A DNA stretch of 64,000 bases. Origin: an uncultured Vibrio sp. GTDB lineage: Bacteria; Pseudomonadota; Gammaproteobacteria; Enterobacterales; Vibrionaceae. The notes beneath the pieces were generated by a model that searched no databases, was not told the origin of the DNA, and was given only the letters and a program-made list of their open reading frames with translations. Both the position numbers and the translations under genes were made by a program. Positions 1 to 8,618 of this stretch are shown here, piece by piece. The stretch lies in NCBI RefSeq assembly GCF_963675395.1, contig NZ_OY776223.1, positions 1,550,001 to 1,614,000 of the forward strand, given 5' to 3'. Each line of letters opens with the position of its first letter. Positions within the stretch are counted from its first letter, which is position 1.

Positions 1-491
1 TCGAGCACGCACCAGAGAACGCAGAGCAAGAGCAGCAACTCAAACAAGCGATCGCAAAACTAGAAGACAGCAGCAGCCTATTGACAATTAATCCCCAAAC
101 TCAGTGTGAGATTGCAGATGTGCATGTGGAGCATACACTGGGTGGTTCACACGACGATCATGAAGATCACGACCATGATGAACACGAACACCATGACCAC
201 GATGACCACAACCATGATGAACACGAACATCATGACCACGAAGATCACGACCATGACGAACACGAACATCATGACCACGATGACCACGACCATGATGCGC
301 ACAGCAGCCACGGTGAATTCTCTGCGCAGTATCGTTTCAACTGTGAGCAGATAGGTGAACTGAGCACAATCAAAACGTCTTGGTTTAATCAATTCCCAAG
401 TACAGAATCAGTCAGCGTTAACCTGTTCACTGATACCACGCAATCAGCGACCAGTCTTGGTAAAGATAACACCGAAATCGTAATCAAATAA
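1..491 (+). CDS. zrgA: ZrgA-type zinc uptake protein, 3' part (DUF2796)
   Basis: The gene starts before the window; the frame is open from base 3 and ends at a TAA at 489-491. It reads as the C-terminal ~162 residues of the ZrgA/DUF2796 family, periplasmic proteins that bind Zn2+ and serve the ZrgBC ABC importer known from Vibrio cholerae. Visible parts are a Glu/Gln-rich linker, a metal-binding stretch with about two dozen His residues alternating with Asp and Glu (bases 154-311), and a C-terminal domain containing FNCEQIGEL. The following ATPase, permease and DUF3299 genes support the assignment. The signal peptide and N-terminal domain lie outside the window. Zur control of the operon is expected from the family but its promoter is not in view. 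Confidence 0.85.
   Translation, partial: EHAPENAEQEQQLKQAIAKLEDSSSLLTINPQTQCEIADVHVEHTLGGSHDDHEDHDHDEHEHHDHDDHNHDEHEHHDHEDHDHDEHEHHDHDDHDHDAHSSHGEFSAQYRFNCEQIGELSTIKTSWFNQFPSTESVSVNLFTDTTQSATSLGKDNTEIVIK
180..296 (+). repeat. three tandem 39-bp repeats encoding a His-rich metal-binding stretch
   Basis: Units at 180-218, 219-257 and 258-296 differ at only a few bases. Each encodes 13 residues of the form EHEHHDHxDHxHD. A partial unit precedes them (about 154-179). Because the unit is a multiple of three, slippage or recombination could change the number of His blocks without breaking the frame. Confidence 0.9.
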
Positions 492-495
492 TCGC

Positions 496-525
496 ATAGC
501 GTGTAAGCACCCACTTACACGCTAT
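496..525 (+). promoter_or_regulatory. strong hairpin between zrgA and zrgB
   Basis: A perfect 12-bp inverted repeat, ATAGCGTGTAAG and CTTACACGCTAT, with a 6-nt loop lies in the 51-bp gap between zrgA and the ATPase gene, followed by TGCTTT. It lacks a long T-run. It could stabilise the 3' end of the zrgA message or partly terminate transcription, giving more binding protein than transporter, as in many ABC operons. Confidence 0.6.
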
Positions 526-542
526 TGCTTTGGTAACTATCT

Positions 543-1271
543 ATGACTGATTCAACATCAAGCGTTGTTGAACTCAATAATGCCCAGTTTATTTGGCCAA
601 GTTCAGACAGCGCTACCATCGATATCCCTCGCCTACGCATCACGCCCGGTGAGCATGTATTTATCAAAGGCCCCAGCGGATGCGGTAAGTCAACGCTTCT
701 GGCATTGCTTACCGGCATTAATACATTAACTTCGGGGTCTTTATCGGTATTAGATACCGATTTATCGGCCCTATCAGCAAGTCAAAGAGACAAATTTCGC
801 GCGGATCATATTGGCTATATTTTCCAACAATTCAATTTGTTGCCATATCTCAACGTGATTGAAAATGTATTACTGCCATGCCAATTCAGCAAAGTAAGAC
901 GTGACCGTATTACACTGAAGACCAACAATGAAGCGCTAACAGAACAGGCTTCGAAGTTATTAGAAAGGCTGCATTTGCCACAAAGCTTGCATTCGCGTCC
1001 GGTATCTGAATTGAGTATCGGCCAGCAACAGCGAGTGGCAGCAGCACGAGCTCTGATGGGGCACCCAGCGTTAGTTATCGCTGACGAGCCAACATCCGCT
1101 CTGGATCATGACAACAGAATGGCTTTCATTGAACTACTGATGGAACAAGCCAATCAAGTCAACGCGACATTGGTGTTTGTCAGCCATGATCCAACCTTAG
1201 AGTCTCTGTTTAACCGCACAATTAACCTCCCAGAAATCAACCAAGTGAATGCTTTAGGAGAGTTATCATGA
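543..1271 (+). CDS. zrgB: ABC transporter ATP-binding protein of the zinc uptake system
   Basis: A 242-residue ABC ATPase of the LolD/MacB type. The Walker A motif GPSGCGKST is at residues 43-51, the signature is LSIGQQQR, Walker B is LVIADEPTSALD, and the switch His is in FVSHDP. It would energise import with the permease that overlaps it by four bases (ATGA, 1268-1271). It lies 51 bp after zrgA. ATPases of this subfamily often pair with FtsX-like permeases, and that is the case here. The zinc role is inferred from the zrg gene order; the ATPase itself does not show the substrate. Confidence 0.85.
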   Translation: MTDSTSSVVELNNAQFIWPSSDSATIDIPRLRITPGEHVFIKGPSGCGKSTLLALLTGINTLTSGSLSVLDTDLSALSASQRDKFRADHIGYIFQQFNLLPYLNVIENVLLPCQFSKVRRDRITLKTNNEALTEQASKLLERLHLPQSLHSRPVSELSIGQQQRVAAARALMGHPALVIADEPTSALDHDNRMAFIELLMEQANQVNATLVFVSHDPTLESLFNRTINLPEINQVNALGELS

Positions 1272-2527
1272 CAGCCGTTATGAGCCTTGCCTGGAAGAGC
1301 TTGATGAACCGCAAAGCGACCGCCTTACTGACCATCATGACCGTCGCTATTTCAGTGGTCCTGCTGCTTGGCGTTGAGCGCATTCGAACTCAGGCAAAAG
1401 ACAGTTTTGCCAATACAATTTCTGGCACTGACTTAATTATTGGTGGCCGTTCAGGTCAGGTAAACTTATTACTTTATTCGGTGTTTCGAATCGGCAATGC
1501 CACCAACAACATCGATTGGAAGAGCTACCAAGAGTTCAGCCAGCATCGCTCCGTTGATTGGGCGATCCCAATTTCGTTGGGGGATTCCCATAAAGGCTTT
1601 CGAGTGATGGGAACCAACCACAGCTACTTTGAGCATTTCAAATATGGAAGTAAGCAACCACTTACTTTCGAAAAAGGTCGAGAGTTCAATGGATTATTTG
1701 AAACCGTCATCGGCGCAGATGTGGCTAAAGCTCTGGGCTACCAGATAGGTAGTGAGATCATCATCGCCCATGGCATCAGTGATGTGGGCTTTAGTCGCCA
1801 TGACAACTTACCTTTCAAAGTGGTGGGCATTTTAGCCCCCACGGGAACACCAGTAGATAAAACCGTCCACATCTCTTTAGAAGCGATTGAAGCGATCCAC
1901 GTAGGCTGGGAAAGTGGTGCTCATTTAGGCGCTACACCAAAAGCCGAAGATTTAAAAGATGTAGACCTTCAACCCAAGCAGATCACCGCGATGCTCGTCG
2001 GTTTAAAGTCACGCATTCAAACTTTTGCTCTGCAAAGACAAATCAATACTTATCCCAAAGAGCCATTAAGCGCGATAATGCCGGGGGTTGCGTTGCATGA
2101 ATTGTGGGGGATGATGTCGGTCGCGGAGCAAGCATTGATGGCTGTATCTGGATTTGTTGTCGTGGCTGGGTTACTCGGCATGTTAAGCAGCCTACTGACA
2201 AGTCTGCAGGAGAGACGCCGAGAAATGGCGATTCTTCGCGCCATGGGAGCCAGGCCGCGCCATGTGTTCTCACTGCTGATCAGTGAAGCCAGTTTATTGA
2301 CTGCCGCCGGTATTCTCACAGGGGTAGTTGGTTTGTATTCCATTCTGGCTCTATTACAACCTATAGTGCAACAACACTATGGTATACATCTGACACTAAG
2401 CTTTCTTTCTTCATATGAATGGATGCTACTCGGTTTTGTCCAATGCGCTGGTATTATGATTGGTTTCATCCCAGCACTACGCGCGTATCGACAATCTCTG
2501 AGTGATGGAATGACAATAAGGATATAA
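1268..2527 (+). CDS. zrgC: FtsX-like permease of the zinc uptake system
   Basis: A 419-residue membrane protein with the MacB/FtsX layout: one N-terminal membrane helix (about residues 18-36), a large periplasmic domain (about 40-280), then three membrane helices starting near ALMAVSGFVVVAGLLG, LLTAAGILTGVVGLYSI and LLGFVQCAGIMIGFIPA. The cytoplasmic loop RRREMAILRAMGARPRHV is the typical coupling segment of FtsX permeases. Its start overlaps the ATPase stop by four bases, which indicates coupled translation. Together with the ATPase and ZrgA it should form an inner-membrane transporter; import of zinc is inferred from the family. Confidence 0.85.
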   Translation: MTAVMSLAWKSLMNRKATALLTIMTVAISVVLLLGVERIRTQAKDSFANTISGTDLIIGGRSGQVNLLLYSVFRIGNATNNIDWKSYQEFSQHRSVDWAIPISLGDSHKGFRVMGTNHSYFEHFKYGSKQPLTFEKGREFNGLFETVIGADVAKALGYQIGSEIIIAHGISDVGFSRHDNLPFKVVGILAPTGTPVDKTVHISLEAIEAIHVGWESGAHLGATPKAEDLKDVDLQPKQITAMLVGLKSRIQTFALQRQINTYPKEPLSAIMPGVALHELWGMMSVAEQALMAVSGFVVVAGLLGMLSSLLTSLQERRREMAILRAMGARPRHVFSLLISEASLLTAAGILTGVVGLYSILALLQPIVQQHYGIHLTLSFLSSYEWMLLGFVQCAGIMIGFIPALRAYRQSLSDGMTIRI

Positions 2528-2531
2528 ACAC

Positions 2532-3029
2532 ATGTGGAAAAAAATACTCGCTAGCTGCTTGCTAGTGATTGCTTGTACGGCCCCGGTAATGGCAAATGAA
2601 GAGCCGTTGAAGCTAGACTGGCTTGATCTGGTTCCCGAGTCAGAGCGGAAATTGTTCGATAGTATCGGTATGCCGACGGCATCTGAACATAGTGGTGGAG
2701 CTGCGCAGCAATCTAAGATTGGTGGTGTAAGAACCGAGCTGAATGGTAGCCTGGTAAAAATTCCGGGGTTTGTGATCCCGTTAGAGGGTGATGCCAACAC
2801 AGTGACTGAGTTTCTATTGGTACCCTACTTCGGGGCATGTATACACGTTCCACCCCCACCACCAAACCAAATCATTTACGTAAAATTCCCAGAAGGGGCG
2901 CCTGTTCAGGAACTGTGGGATGTGGTTTACGTCGTCGGAAAACTCAAAACGGAAGTCATCAGCCATGAGCTGGCTGAAACAGCTTATATGATAGAAGGGA
3001 CGAAAATAGAAAGTTATGACGATATGTAA
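2532..3029 (+). CDS. DUF3299 periplasmic protein of the zinc operon
   Basis: 165 residues. It begins with a clear signal peptide (MWKKILASCLLVIACTAPVMA, cleavage before NEE). The mature part carries the DUF3299 core KIPGFVIPLEGD and PYFGACIHVPPPPPNQ, with a single Cys and a His that could touch metal. It starts 4 bp after the permease stop, so it is co-transcribed. It corresponds to one of the accessory zrg genes (zrgD or zrgE in V. cholerae; I cannot say which). The molecular role is unknown; a periplasmic helper for the zinc system is an inference from position. A hairpin terminator follows. Confidence 0.8.
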   Translation: MWKKILASCLLVIACTAPVMANEEPLKLDWLDLVPESERKLFDSIGMPTASEHSGGAAQQSKIGGVRTELNGSLVKIPGFVIPLEGDANTVTEFLLVPYFGACIHVPPPPPNQIIYVKFPEGAPVQELWDVVYVVGKLKTEVISHELAETAYMIEGTKIESYDDM

Positions 3030-3052
3030 TACCTCGTCTTTCAGAGATCCCC

Positions 3053-3077
3053 ATGGCGTCGCTTCGGCGCCATTTTT
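3053..3077 (+). terminator. Rho-independent terminator of the zinc operon
   Basis: ATGGCG and CGCCAT pair around a short structured loop (CGCTTCG) and are followed by TTTTT. The site lies 24 bp after the DUF3299 stop. Confidence 0.8.
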
Positions 3078-3086
3078 AATGCCAAA

Positions 3087-3191
3087 CTAAATAATATAGC
3101 GAGACAGGTACGCTAATACACCCACATAGAGAATCAAAAGAAACGCTATCGACAGGTGCTTTTTCAGTTTGCTTGCTTCCGATAACTTCAT
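3087..3191 (-). CDS. 34-residue putative single-pass membrane peptide
   Basis: A short minus-strand frame from an ATG at 3191-3189 to a TAG at 3087. A strong ribosome binding site (GGAGGGG) ends 2 bases before the ATG. The product starts MKLSEASKLKKHL, a basic amphipathic head, followed by a hydrophobic stretch SIAFLLILYVGVLAYL and a short tail SRYII: the layout of a small inner-membrane protein. It is convergent with the zinc operon and divergent from the TIGR03899 gene. An A+T-rich imperfect palindrome directly upstream resembles a Fur-type operator. I do not recognise a family. The ribosome binding site and membrane profile are the reasons for calling it. Confidence 0.55.
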   Translation of the reverse strand: MKLSEASKLKKHLSIAFLLILYVGVLAYLSRYII

Positions 3192-3198
3192 TGCCCCT

Positions 3199-3241
3199 CC
3201 AAAATAACGATAACAATTTTAACAATTCATTATCATTTTGG
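3199..3241 (-). promoter_or_regulatory. candidate Fur-like operator upstream of the small membrane peptide
   Basis: An imperfect palindrome runs from CCAAAAT to ATTTTGG. On the minus strand it contains AATGATAAT, the half-site found in Fur boxes, and a second related block TTGTTATCG. It ends at the Shine-Dalgarno sequence of the 34-residue frame, so a bound repressor would block its transcription. The match to a full 19-bp Fur box is only partial. Confidence 0.3.
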
Positions 3242-3345
3242 ATAGCTTAATTTGATCAAATTTTAATGATCACCTTCTGGTCGTTAAACAGATTAAGATG
3301 TAAATTGGGCAAGCGTTACTCATAACTCCCTGAGTAGGAACATAA

Positions 3346-4251
3346 ATGGCAGAATCAGCAAAGCAACCTAGCGAAATGGTACACCAGCCTCACTCCGAAC
3401 AGCGTTCTAAAAACGACAAGAAAAACAGCTATATCAAAGACAGTGCCAGCCGAATTCATAGCATTGCGCAAAGTTATGGACTCGATGCATTGCTTCACGC
3501 TGATACTCCAAAGACGTCTGCCCTTGAGAGAGCTCAACTGCGCGAGCAACGACGTCAAGAGCAACGGCAGAAGAACCTTGAACAGGTTTTAAAATTAGCC
3601 CACAACGCCTGTCGCGATGAAACGGCGGGTGAGCCAGAACCAGATTGGTTATATCGATTTTTCGACATGGCGCAGGATATTCACAACAGTTCGATGCAAA
3701 AGCTGTGGGCGCAGGTGCTCAAGCGAGAAGTGACCAATCCCGGTTCTACGTCGATGAAGGCCCTTAAAGTCCTCAAAGACATGTCACCCAAAGAAGCACA
3801 AACACTGCAAAGAGCAGCCGCTTTGGCTTGCAGCTTTGGTGGTGATGGCAGCCGCAAGTTGTTGATTGGCTATAAAGCTCATAACGGTATTTTCAACTTT
3901 GGTAAAAGAGATACTACCAGCAACCTCAATATGGGTACGTTCCAACTCCCATATTCCAGCTTGTTAGTGTTGATTGAGCTAGGGCTGCTGCACAGTACCG
4001 AGCTCGAGTCTGGAGAGATCAGTGTTGAGACTCCTTTAATACTTTCGTACCAAGGTAAAAACCTATCACTTCACGCCAACACCAAAGGGGTAAGGTTGCT
4101 TTACTATCGATTTACCTTAACTGGAAACGAGCTGTGCAAGCTACTAGGTAACAAACCTAATGCCGACTACTACGATCAATTGATCGCTCTTATAAATCAT
4201 AAGTTTAGTGTTAATATCGAATCAAACAGCCGCGTAGACCATACCGTTTAG
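3346..4251 (+). CDS. TIGR03899/DUF2806 family protein
   Basis: A 301-residue soluble protein of the TIGR03899 family (overlapping DUF2806), found in Vibrio and related gammaproteobacteria; no function is known. The N-terminal ~80 residues are charged and likely flexible or coiled (ERAQLREQRRQEQRQKNLEQ). The conserved core has PDWLYRFFDMAQDIHNSSMQ, LWAQVLKREV and PGSTSMKALKVLKDMSPKEA. A hydrophobic segment, LPYSSLLVLIELGLL, is too short to prove a membrane helix. It is transcribed alone, with a ribosome binding site (AGGAAC) before the ATG. A small hairpin (ATGCCGTT/AACGGCAT, 4256-4283) follows its stop. Confidence 0.7.
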   Translation: MAESAKQPSEMVHQPHSEQRSKNDKKNSYIKDSASRIHSIAQSYGLDALLHADTPKTSALERAQLREQRRQEQRQKNLEQVLKLAHNACRDETAGEPEPDWLYRFFDMAQDIHNSSMQKLWAQVLKREVTNPGSTSMKALKVLKDMSPKEAQTLQRAAALACSFGGDGSRKLLIGYKAHNGIFNFGKRDTTSNLNMGTFQLPYSSLLVLIELGLLHSTELESGEISVETPLILSYQGKNLSLHANTKGVRLLYYRFTLTGNELCKLLGNKPNADYYDQLIALINHKFSVNIESNSRVDHTV

Positions 4252-4298
4252 TTAAATGCCGTTCGTTTAACAGCTAACGGCATGTTTAAACCTCCAGT

Positions 4299-4435
4299 CA
4301 TCCTGAACAACGACGACGGAGTGTGATTCAGGATCTAATTTCGAGCACTTTATAGCCGAAATTATTTCATTAACTACTCGGCGCGCTGCTATTAGATTCC
4401 TAGTCTCGCTAAAGCTCGCTGGAATGACACAAATA
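4299..4435. repeat. dispersed palindromic element, copy 1 (divergent)
   Basis: Runs from GTCATCCTGAAC to GGAATGAC, 137 bp, between the TIGR03899 gene and cysC. Each end is itself an imperfect hairpin with GATTC-type inner borders. It is the most divergent copy of the element also seen at 34749, 34912, 42126, 42290 and 49613. Confidence 0.8.
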
Positions 4436-4479
4436 ATATCGTTAAGCGATTGCATTAATACCGTTTAATTATGCTTTAG

Positions 4480-4513
4480 GAGCTTTTGGTCACCTATGTT
4501 CCAAAAGCTCTTT
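4480..4513 (+). terminator. hairpin terminator between the TIGR03899 gene and cysC
   Basis: GAGCTTTTGG and CCAAAAGCTC pair over an 11-nt loop and are followed by TTT. It lies between converging genes and would act mainly on plus-strand transcripts. Confidence 0.55.
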
Positions 4514-4558
4514 AAACACTTTCACGACTTTTTAGTCACCCATGATCTAAATGCTTAT

Positions 4559-5176
4559 TTAGCGGATCACACCACGCTGCTTTAAGTCATTTACGCATAG
4601 CTCCACCAGCTCTTCGACGCTCTTTTCGCCCGCTGGCAGATTAATTTCTGGGCTTTCAGGTGCTTGATATTCCGAGTCGATCCCCGTGAAGTTTGGAATT
4701 TCTCCAGCGCGAGCTTTACGGTACAACCCTTTAGGATCACGCCCTTCGCAAACCTCTAAAGAAGCATTAACGAACACTTCGATAAACTCACCTTCAGGCA
4801 ATAAGTCGCGTACCAGTTGGCGCTCAGCTCGATGAGGAGAAATAAAGGCAGACAGTACAATCAAACCTGCATCCGCCATCAGTTTTGCCAACTCACCAAT
4901 ACGGCGAATATTCTCACGACGGTCCTGCTCGGAAAAGCCTAAATCACTGCATAAACCATGACGAACATTGTCGCCATCAAGCAAATAGGTATGGTAACCA
5001 AGTTCTGCAAGGCGATTTTCCAGTGCACCCGCTACCGTTGATTTACCCGCACCAGATAAGCCTGTAAACCACAGCACTGCTGGCTTTTGTTGCTTTAAGT
5101 CAGCACGAAACTGTTTGTCGACCGAATGCTGATGCCAAACAATGTTTTCATCTTTTACCGTAGTGTCGGCTGTCAT
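4559..5176 (-). CDS. cysC: adenylyl-sulfate kinase (APS kinase)
   Basis: 205 residues, the usual length for CysC. It phosphorylates adenylyl sulfate (APS) to PAPS in the cytoplasm, the second activation step of sulfate assimilation. The P-loop is in [12 protein letters not shown] (about residues 36-47). The family features [29 protein letters not shown] and [19 protein letters not shown] (the lid and substrate segment) are all present. It is the last gene of the cysDN-SLC13-cysC run, 24 bp after the transporter, with a good ribosome binding site (AAGGAT). Complete and apparently functional. Confidence 0.95.
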   Translation of the reverse strand: MTADTTVKDENIVWHQHSVDKQFRADLKQQKPAVLWFTGLSGAGKSTVAGALENRLAELGYHTYLLDGDNVRHGLCSDLGFSEQDRRENIRRIGELAKLMADAGLIVLSAFISPHRAERQLVRDLLPEGEFIEVFVNASLEVCEGRDPKGLYRKARAGEIPNFTGIDSEYQAPESPEINLPAGEKSVEELVELCVNDLKQRGVIR

Positions 5177-5200
5177 AACGTATCCTTGTAAATATCGGAA

Positions 5201-6925
5201 TTAAAACGGGAAGAAGACCGGAATCAGTGTCAGTACTAATACGGAATACACAATAGAAATCGGCACACCAATTCGCACATAATCGGTCAATTTGTAATTA
5301 CCTACGCTGTAAACCAACAAGTTAGTTTGATAACCGTAGGGAGAAATAAAGCTCGCACTTGCGCCAAACAATACCGCCATAATAAACGGCATGGGATCGA
5401 CACCGTACCCTATCGCCATACTATAGCCGATAGGAAAAGAGAGCGCGGCGGCGGCGTTATTAGTGACTAATTCTGTTAGCACCAACGTCATGATATACGT
5501 CGCGACCAAAGCCCCAAAGACACCCCAACCATTAAAGGCGTGGATAAACATCTCCCCCATCCTGACGGATAGACCCGAGGAGATCATTAACTGAGCAATC
5601 GAGAGCGCGGAGCCAACAATCACGACAATATCAAGCGGAAAACGTCGGCGCAGCTCTGAAATTTGTATAATGCCAAACGCCATCAGAGAGATAATGTAAA
5701 CCGCCAGCCCTTTTATGATTGGCACCAGCTCGAGTAATGCACAACCAATGACCGCGGCAAAACCGAGCAATACAATAGAAGACTTGTTTGCGTCCAGACG
5801 AGCACTCGAATCCAAATCATGAACTAATACGAACTCTTTTCGGTGTGCACGACGCTCCGATTCAAATCGCTTACCCGGCACCAGTACCAAGGTGTCACCT
5901 GGGGCTAATTTGATACTGCCCAGTCCACCTTCTAGTCGTTCATGACCACGGCGAATCGCAACCACAACCGCATCAAAACGATCACGGAAACGGCTCTCTT
6001 TAAGTGTCTTGTGACAAAAAGTAGCAGAAGAACTGACGACAACTTCACGGAAATTTTGTCCATTCAAATGCTGATGACCAAACAGTGTCAAACCAGGGAT
6101 TTCCTGCAGCGTCGCTACACTCTCAACATCGCCACAGAACAACAGGCGGTCTTTTGCATTGAGTATAAAGTCCGGCCCTACCGACGAAACGGTCACGCCA
6201 TCGCGAACCACTTCCGCCAAGAACAACTTACGTAACGCACGTAAGTTATTTTCGCTGACTGTGCGCCCGACTAATGGCGAGCCCGGCTCAACGCGTGATT
6301 CAAGGAAATAAGGTAGATCTTCCTGAGTTTGATCATCATAATTTGGCAGCAAGTAGCTCAGCGGGATCAAAATCAGTAACCCACCCGCCAGCACAGCTAA
6401 GCCAATCAGCGTCGGTGTAAAAAAGCCAAGGCTAGGTAAACCAGCATCTTCAACAAAGCTATTGATAATGAGATTGGTCGACGTACCGATCAAGGTCAGT
6501 GTGCCACCTAAAATAGCCGCGTATGACAGTGGGATTAATAGCTTCGACGGCGCATGCTGCTGGTTTCGTTTAATCGCGCCAATCAGAGAAACCACAACCG
6601 CCGTGTTGTTGGTGAATGAAGAAAGTAACGCCGTCGAGAGTCCCAATTTAGCGATAACACTGCCTAAATGTCCTTCCGAAATGCTGCGACTAACCCAACT
6701 GATAAGAAGTGTCTTTTCTAGAGCGCATGAAGCAAGTATTAGTAATACTAAGGTCAGTAATGACGAGTTGGTAAAGTTAGAGGCAATGGATGTCAAATCC
6801 ATCATGCCAGCCAGAAACGAAATAAAGGCTGCACCAGCAAATACATGACTAGGCTTAATTTTCGTGACAAGCAAGCAAGTGATAATGCCAAGCAAAATCG
6901 CTAATACAAATCCTTGTTCCCACAT
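5201..6925 (-). CDS. SLC13-family anion permease with TrkA-C domains, probable sulfate importer
   Basis: A 574-residue integral membrane protein of the divalent anion/sodium symporter (SLC13, ArsB/NhaD-like) fold. Two halves of membrane helices flank a cytoplasmic insert of two TrkA-C (RCK-C) domains (about residues 210-375; SRVEPGSPLVGRTVSE starts the first). The duplicated signature with TNNTAVVVSLIG near residue 105 and TNNAAAALSFP near residue 490 is typical of the substrate/Na+ site. Its place between cysN and cysC points to sulfate uptake; this is an inference, and related anions are possible. A 244-bp gap with two hairpins separates it from cysN, so it may have its own promoter. Confidence 0.8.
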   Translation of the reverse strand: MWEQGFVLAILLGIITCLLVTKIKPSHVFAGAAFISFLAGMMDLTSIASNFTNSSLLTLVLLILASCALEKTLLISWVSRSISEGHLGSVIAKLGLSTALLSSFTNNTAVVVSLIGAIKRNQQHAPSKLLIPLSYAAILGGTLTLIGTSTNLIINSFVEDAGLPSLGFFTPTLIGLAVLAGGLLILIPLSYLLPNYDDQTQEDLPYFLESRVEPGSPLVGRTVSENNLRALRKLFLAEVVRDGVTVSSVGPDFILNAKDRLLFCGDVESVATLQEIPGLTLFGHQHLNGQNFREVVVSSSATFCHKTLKESRFRDRFDAVVVAIRRGHERLEGGLGSIKLAPGDTLVLVPGKRFESERRAHRKEFVLVHDLDSSARLDANKSSIVLLGFAAVIGCALLELVPIIKGLAVYIISLMAFGIIQISELRRRFPLDIVVIVGSALSIAQLMISSGLSVRMGEMFIHAFNGWGVFGALVATYIMTLVLTELVTNNAAAALSFPIGYSMAIGYGVDPMPFIMAVLFGASASFISPYGYQTNLLVYSVGNYKLTDYVRIGVPISIVYSVLVLTLIPVFFPF

Positions 6926-7030
6926 AGCCTTTCCTTACCAAACAGCCCTATCAGGGCGAAAACAGCCACTGCACATCACATGGTGCAGAGCGAGAAAATA
7001 AGTAACTAGAGCAAAGCAAGCGAAAAAGAA

Positions 7031-7108
7031 CGCCAGAATACTCACACTTCACTGAGCATTCTGGTTTCTGGGGGAATGAACCTGACTGCATTTCGCAACT
7101 CAGTCAGG
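7031..7108 (-). terminator. two hairpins after cysN, the first a likely terminator or attenuator
   Basis: CCAGAAT-CTCA and TGAG-ATTCTGG (7033-7064, one mismatch) form a stem that on the minus strand is followed by a T-rich run (TTCTTTTT). A second stem, CCTGACTG/CAGTCAGG (7081-7108), lies between it and the cysN stop. They could reduce read-through from cysDN into the transporter gene. Confidence 0.5.
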
Positions 7109-7169
7109 CTATTAATCTAAGCAGGGAAACGAGGAAGAATTTACTTCCTTCACTGCCTAGGTGCGCCAT

Positions 7170-8600
7170 TTACTTTTTAAGTAACTGGCTTAGGTCTTTC
7201 GCTTCCCAATGAGGGAAGTGTTTACGAACCAGTGCGTTAAGCTCCAGTTCAAATGCAGAGATATCAGTCAAATCACGCTCTACAATCGCAAGGCTCTCTT
7301 TCACCATACCAGCACCAACGGTAACGTTAGTCAGACGATCAATAATGATGAAACCACCTGTGTCTGCACAATCTTGGTAATTATCAAGTGCCACAGACTC
7401 GTTCAATGACCACTCACACAAACCAATGCCATTCAGTGGCAGTTCCGCAGCGCTGTGAGTTGACAGGTTGTTAATGTCGTATTGATGACGAATCGCCTCT
7501 ACGTGGCCAACTGTTTTCTTGCCTGCAATTTTAATATCGTAATCACGACCCGGTTGCAGTGGCTGCTCGGTCATCCACACAATATCAGCCAGAAGATGGT
7601 TAGAAGACTCTACATTCGCGTCTTCCAACACAATCAAATCACCACGGCTAATATCGATTTCATCATTCAGAGTCAGCGTTACCGCAAGACCTGCTCGTGC
7701 TTCTTCAACATCACCATCGAACGTTACGATTCGAGCAACCGACGACGTTTTACCGGATGGAAGCGCTTTGATCTTATCGCCTACTTTCACTGAACCTGAA
7801 GAAATCGTGCCAGCGAAACCGCGGAAATCGAGGTTAGGACGATTCACATACTGGACCGGAAAACGGAAATCACCCGTACCTTTCTCGTAGTCAACATCAA
7901 CATTTTCAAGCAACTCTAGTAGTGACGGGCCTTCAAACCAACCCAGGTTGTCACCTTTGTCTACCACGTTGTCGCCTTCAAGCGCTGAAATCGGGATGAT
8001 TTGAATATCAATATCACCGGTCAGCTTTTCAGAGAACTCGAGGTACTCGTCACGGATCTCTTCAAAACGTGCTTGCGAGTAGTCTACTAGGTCCATTTTG
8101 TTGATCGCGACAACGAAATGCTTCAAGCCCAATAGGTTTGAAATAAATGAGTGACGACGAGTCTGATCAAGAATGCCTTTACGTGCATCGACAAGAATCA
8201 CAGCGAGATCACACGTAGAAGCACCTGTAGCCATGTTACGTGTGTATTGCTCATGCCCCGGAGTATCCGCAATGATGAACTTACGCTTCTGCGTTGAGAA
8301 GTAACGGTAAGCGACATCGATGGTGATCCCCTGTTCGCGCTCTGCCTGCAGACCATCAACAAGTAGAGCCAAATCAGGCTTCTCACCTGTTGTACCTACA
8401 CGTTGGCTATCTGAGTGCACAGCCGCTAGTTGATCTTCATAAATTTGTTTTGAGTCATGGAGTAAGCGACCAATAAGGGTACTCTTACCATCATCAACTG
8501 AACCACAAGTCAGAAATCTAAGTAAAGACTTGTACTGGTGTTGTGTTAAATAGCCTTCGATACCAAGCTCGGCTAATTGAGCTTCAACTGCACTGTTCAT
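7170..8600 (-). CDS. cysN: sulfate adenylyltransferase subunit 1 (GTPase)
   Basis: 476 residues, the typical length of CysN. It is the EF-Tu-like regulatory GTPase that drives ATP sulfurylase (CysD) to form APS from ATP and sulfate. G1 is GSVDDGKST (about residues 33-41), G3 is [13 protein letters not shown]4 is NKMD. The C-terminal beta-barrel domains are intact. There is no fused APS kinase; cysC is a separate gene downstream. It follows cysD by 18 bp, with the ribosome binding site AAGGA, so the two are co-transcribed. Confidence 0.96.
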   Translation of the reverse strand: MNSAVEAQLAELGIEGYLTQHQYKSLLRFLTCGSVDDGKSTLIGRLLHDSKQIYEDQLAAVHSDSQRVGTTGEKPDLALLVDGLQAEREQGITIDVAYRYFSTQKRKFIIADTPGHEQYTRNMATGASTCDLAVILVDARKGILDQTRRHSFISNLLGLKHFVVAINKMDLVDYSQARFEEIRDEYLEFSEKLTGDIDIQIIPISALEGDNVVDKGDNLGWFEGPSLLELLENVDVDYEKGTGDFRFPVQYVNRPNLDFRGFAGTISSGSVKVGDKIKALPSGKTSSVARIVTFDGDVEEARAGLAVTLTLNDEIDISRGDLIVLEDANVESSNHLLADIVWMTEQPLQPGRDYDIKIAGKKTVGHVEAIRHQYDINNLSTHSAAELPLNGIGLCEWSLNESVALDNYQDCADTGGFIIIDRLTNVTVGAGMVKESLAIVERDLTDISAFELELNALVRKHFPHWEAKDLSQLLKK

Positions 8601-8618
8601 TATCTTTCCTTAGATCCT

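Noticed and set aside
154..311. Possible CRISPR-like array
   Set aside because: The 39-bp units are directly adjacent with no spacers and lie in frame within a coding sequence.
106..392. Overlapping frames on both strands in the His-rich part of zrgA
   Set aside because: They arise from the repetitive His/Asp codons and give Met/Thr- or Val-rich nonsense; the zrgA frame explains the region.
4267..4455. Minus-strand frame of 62 codons
   Set aside because: It lies within the dispersed repeat and reads as translated repeat sequence.
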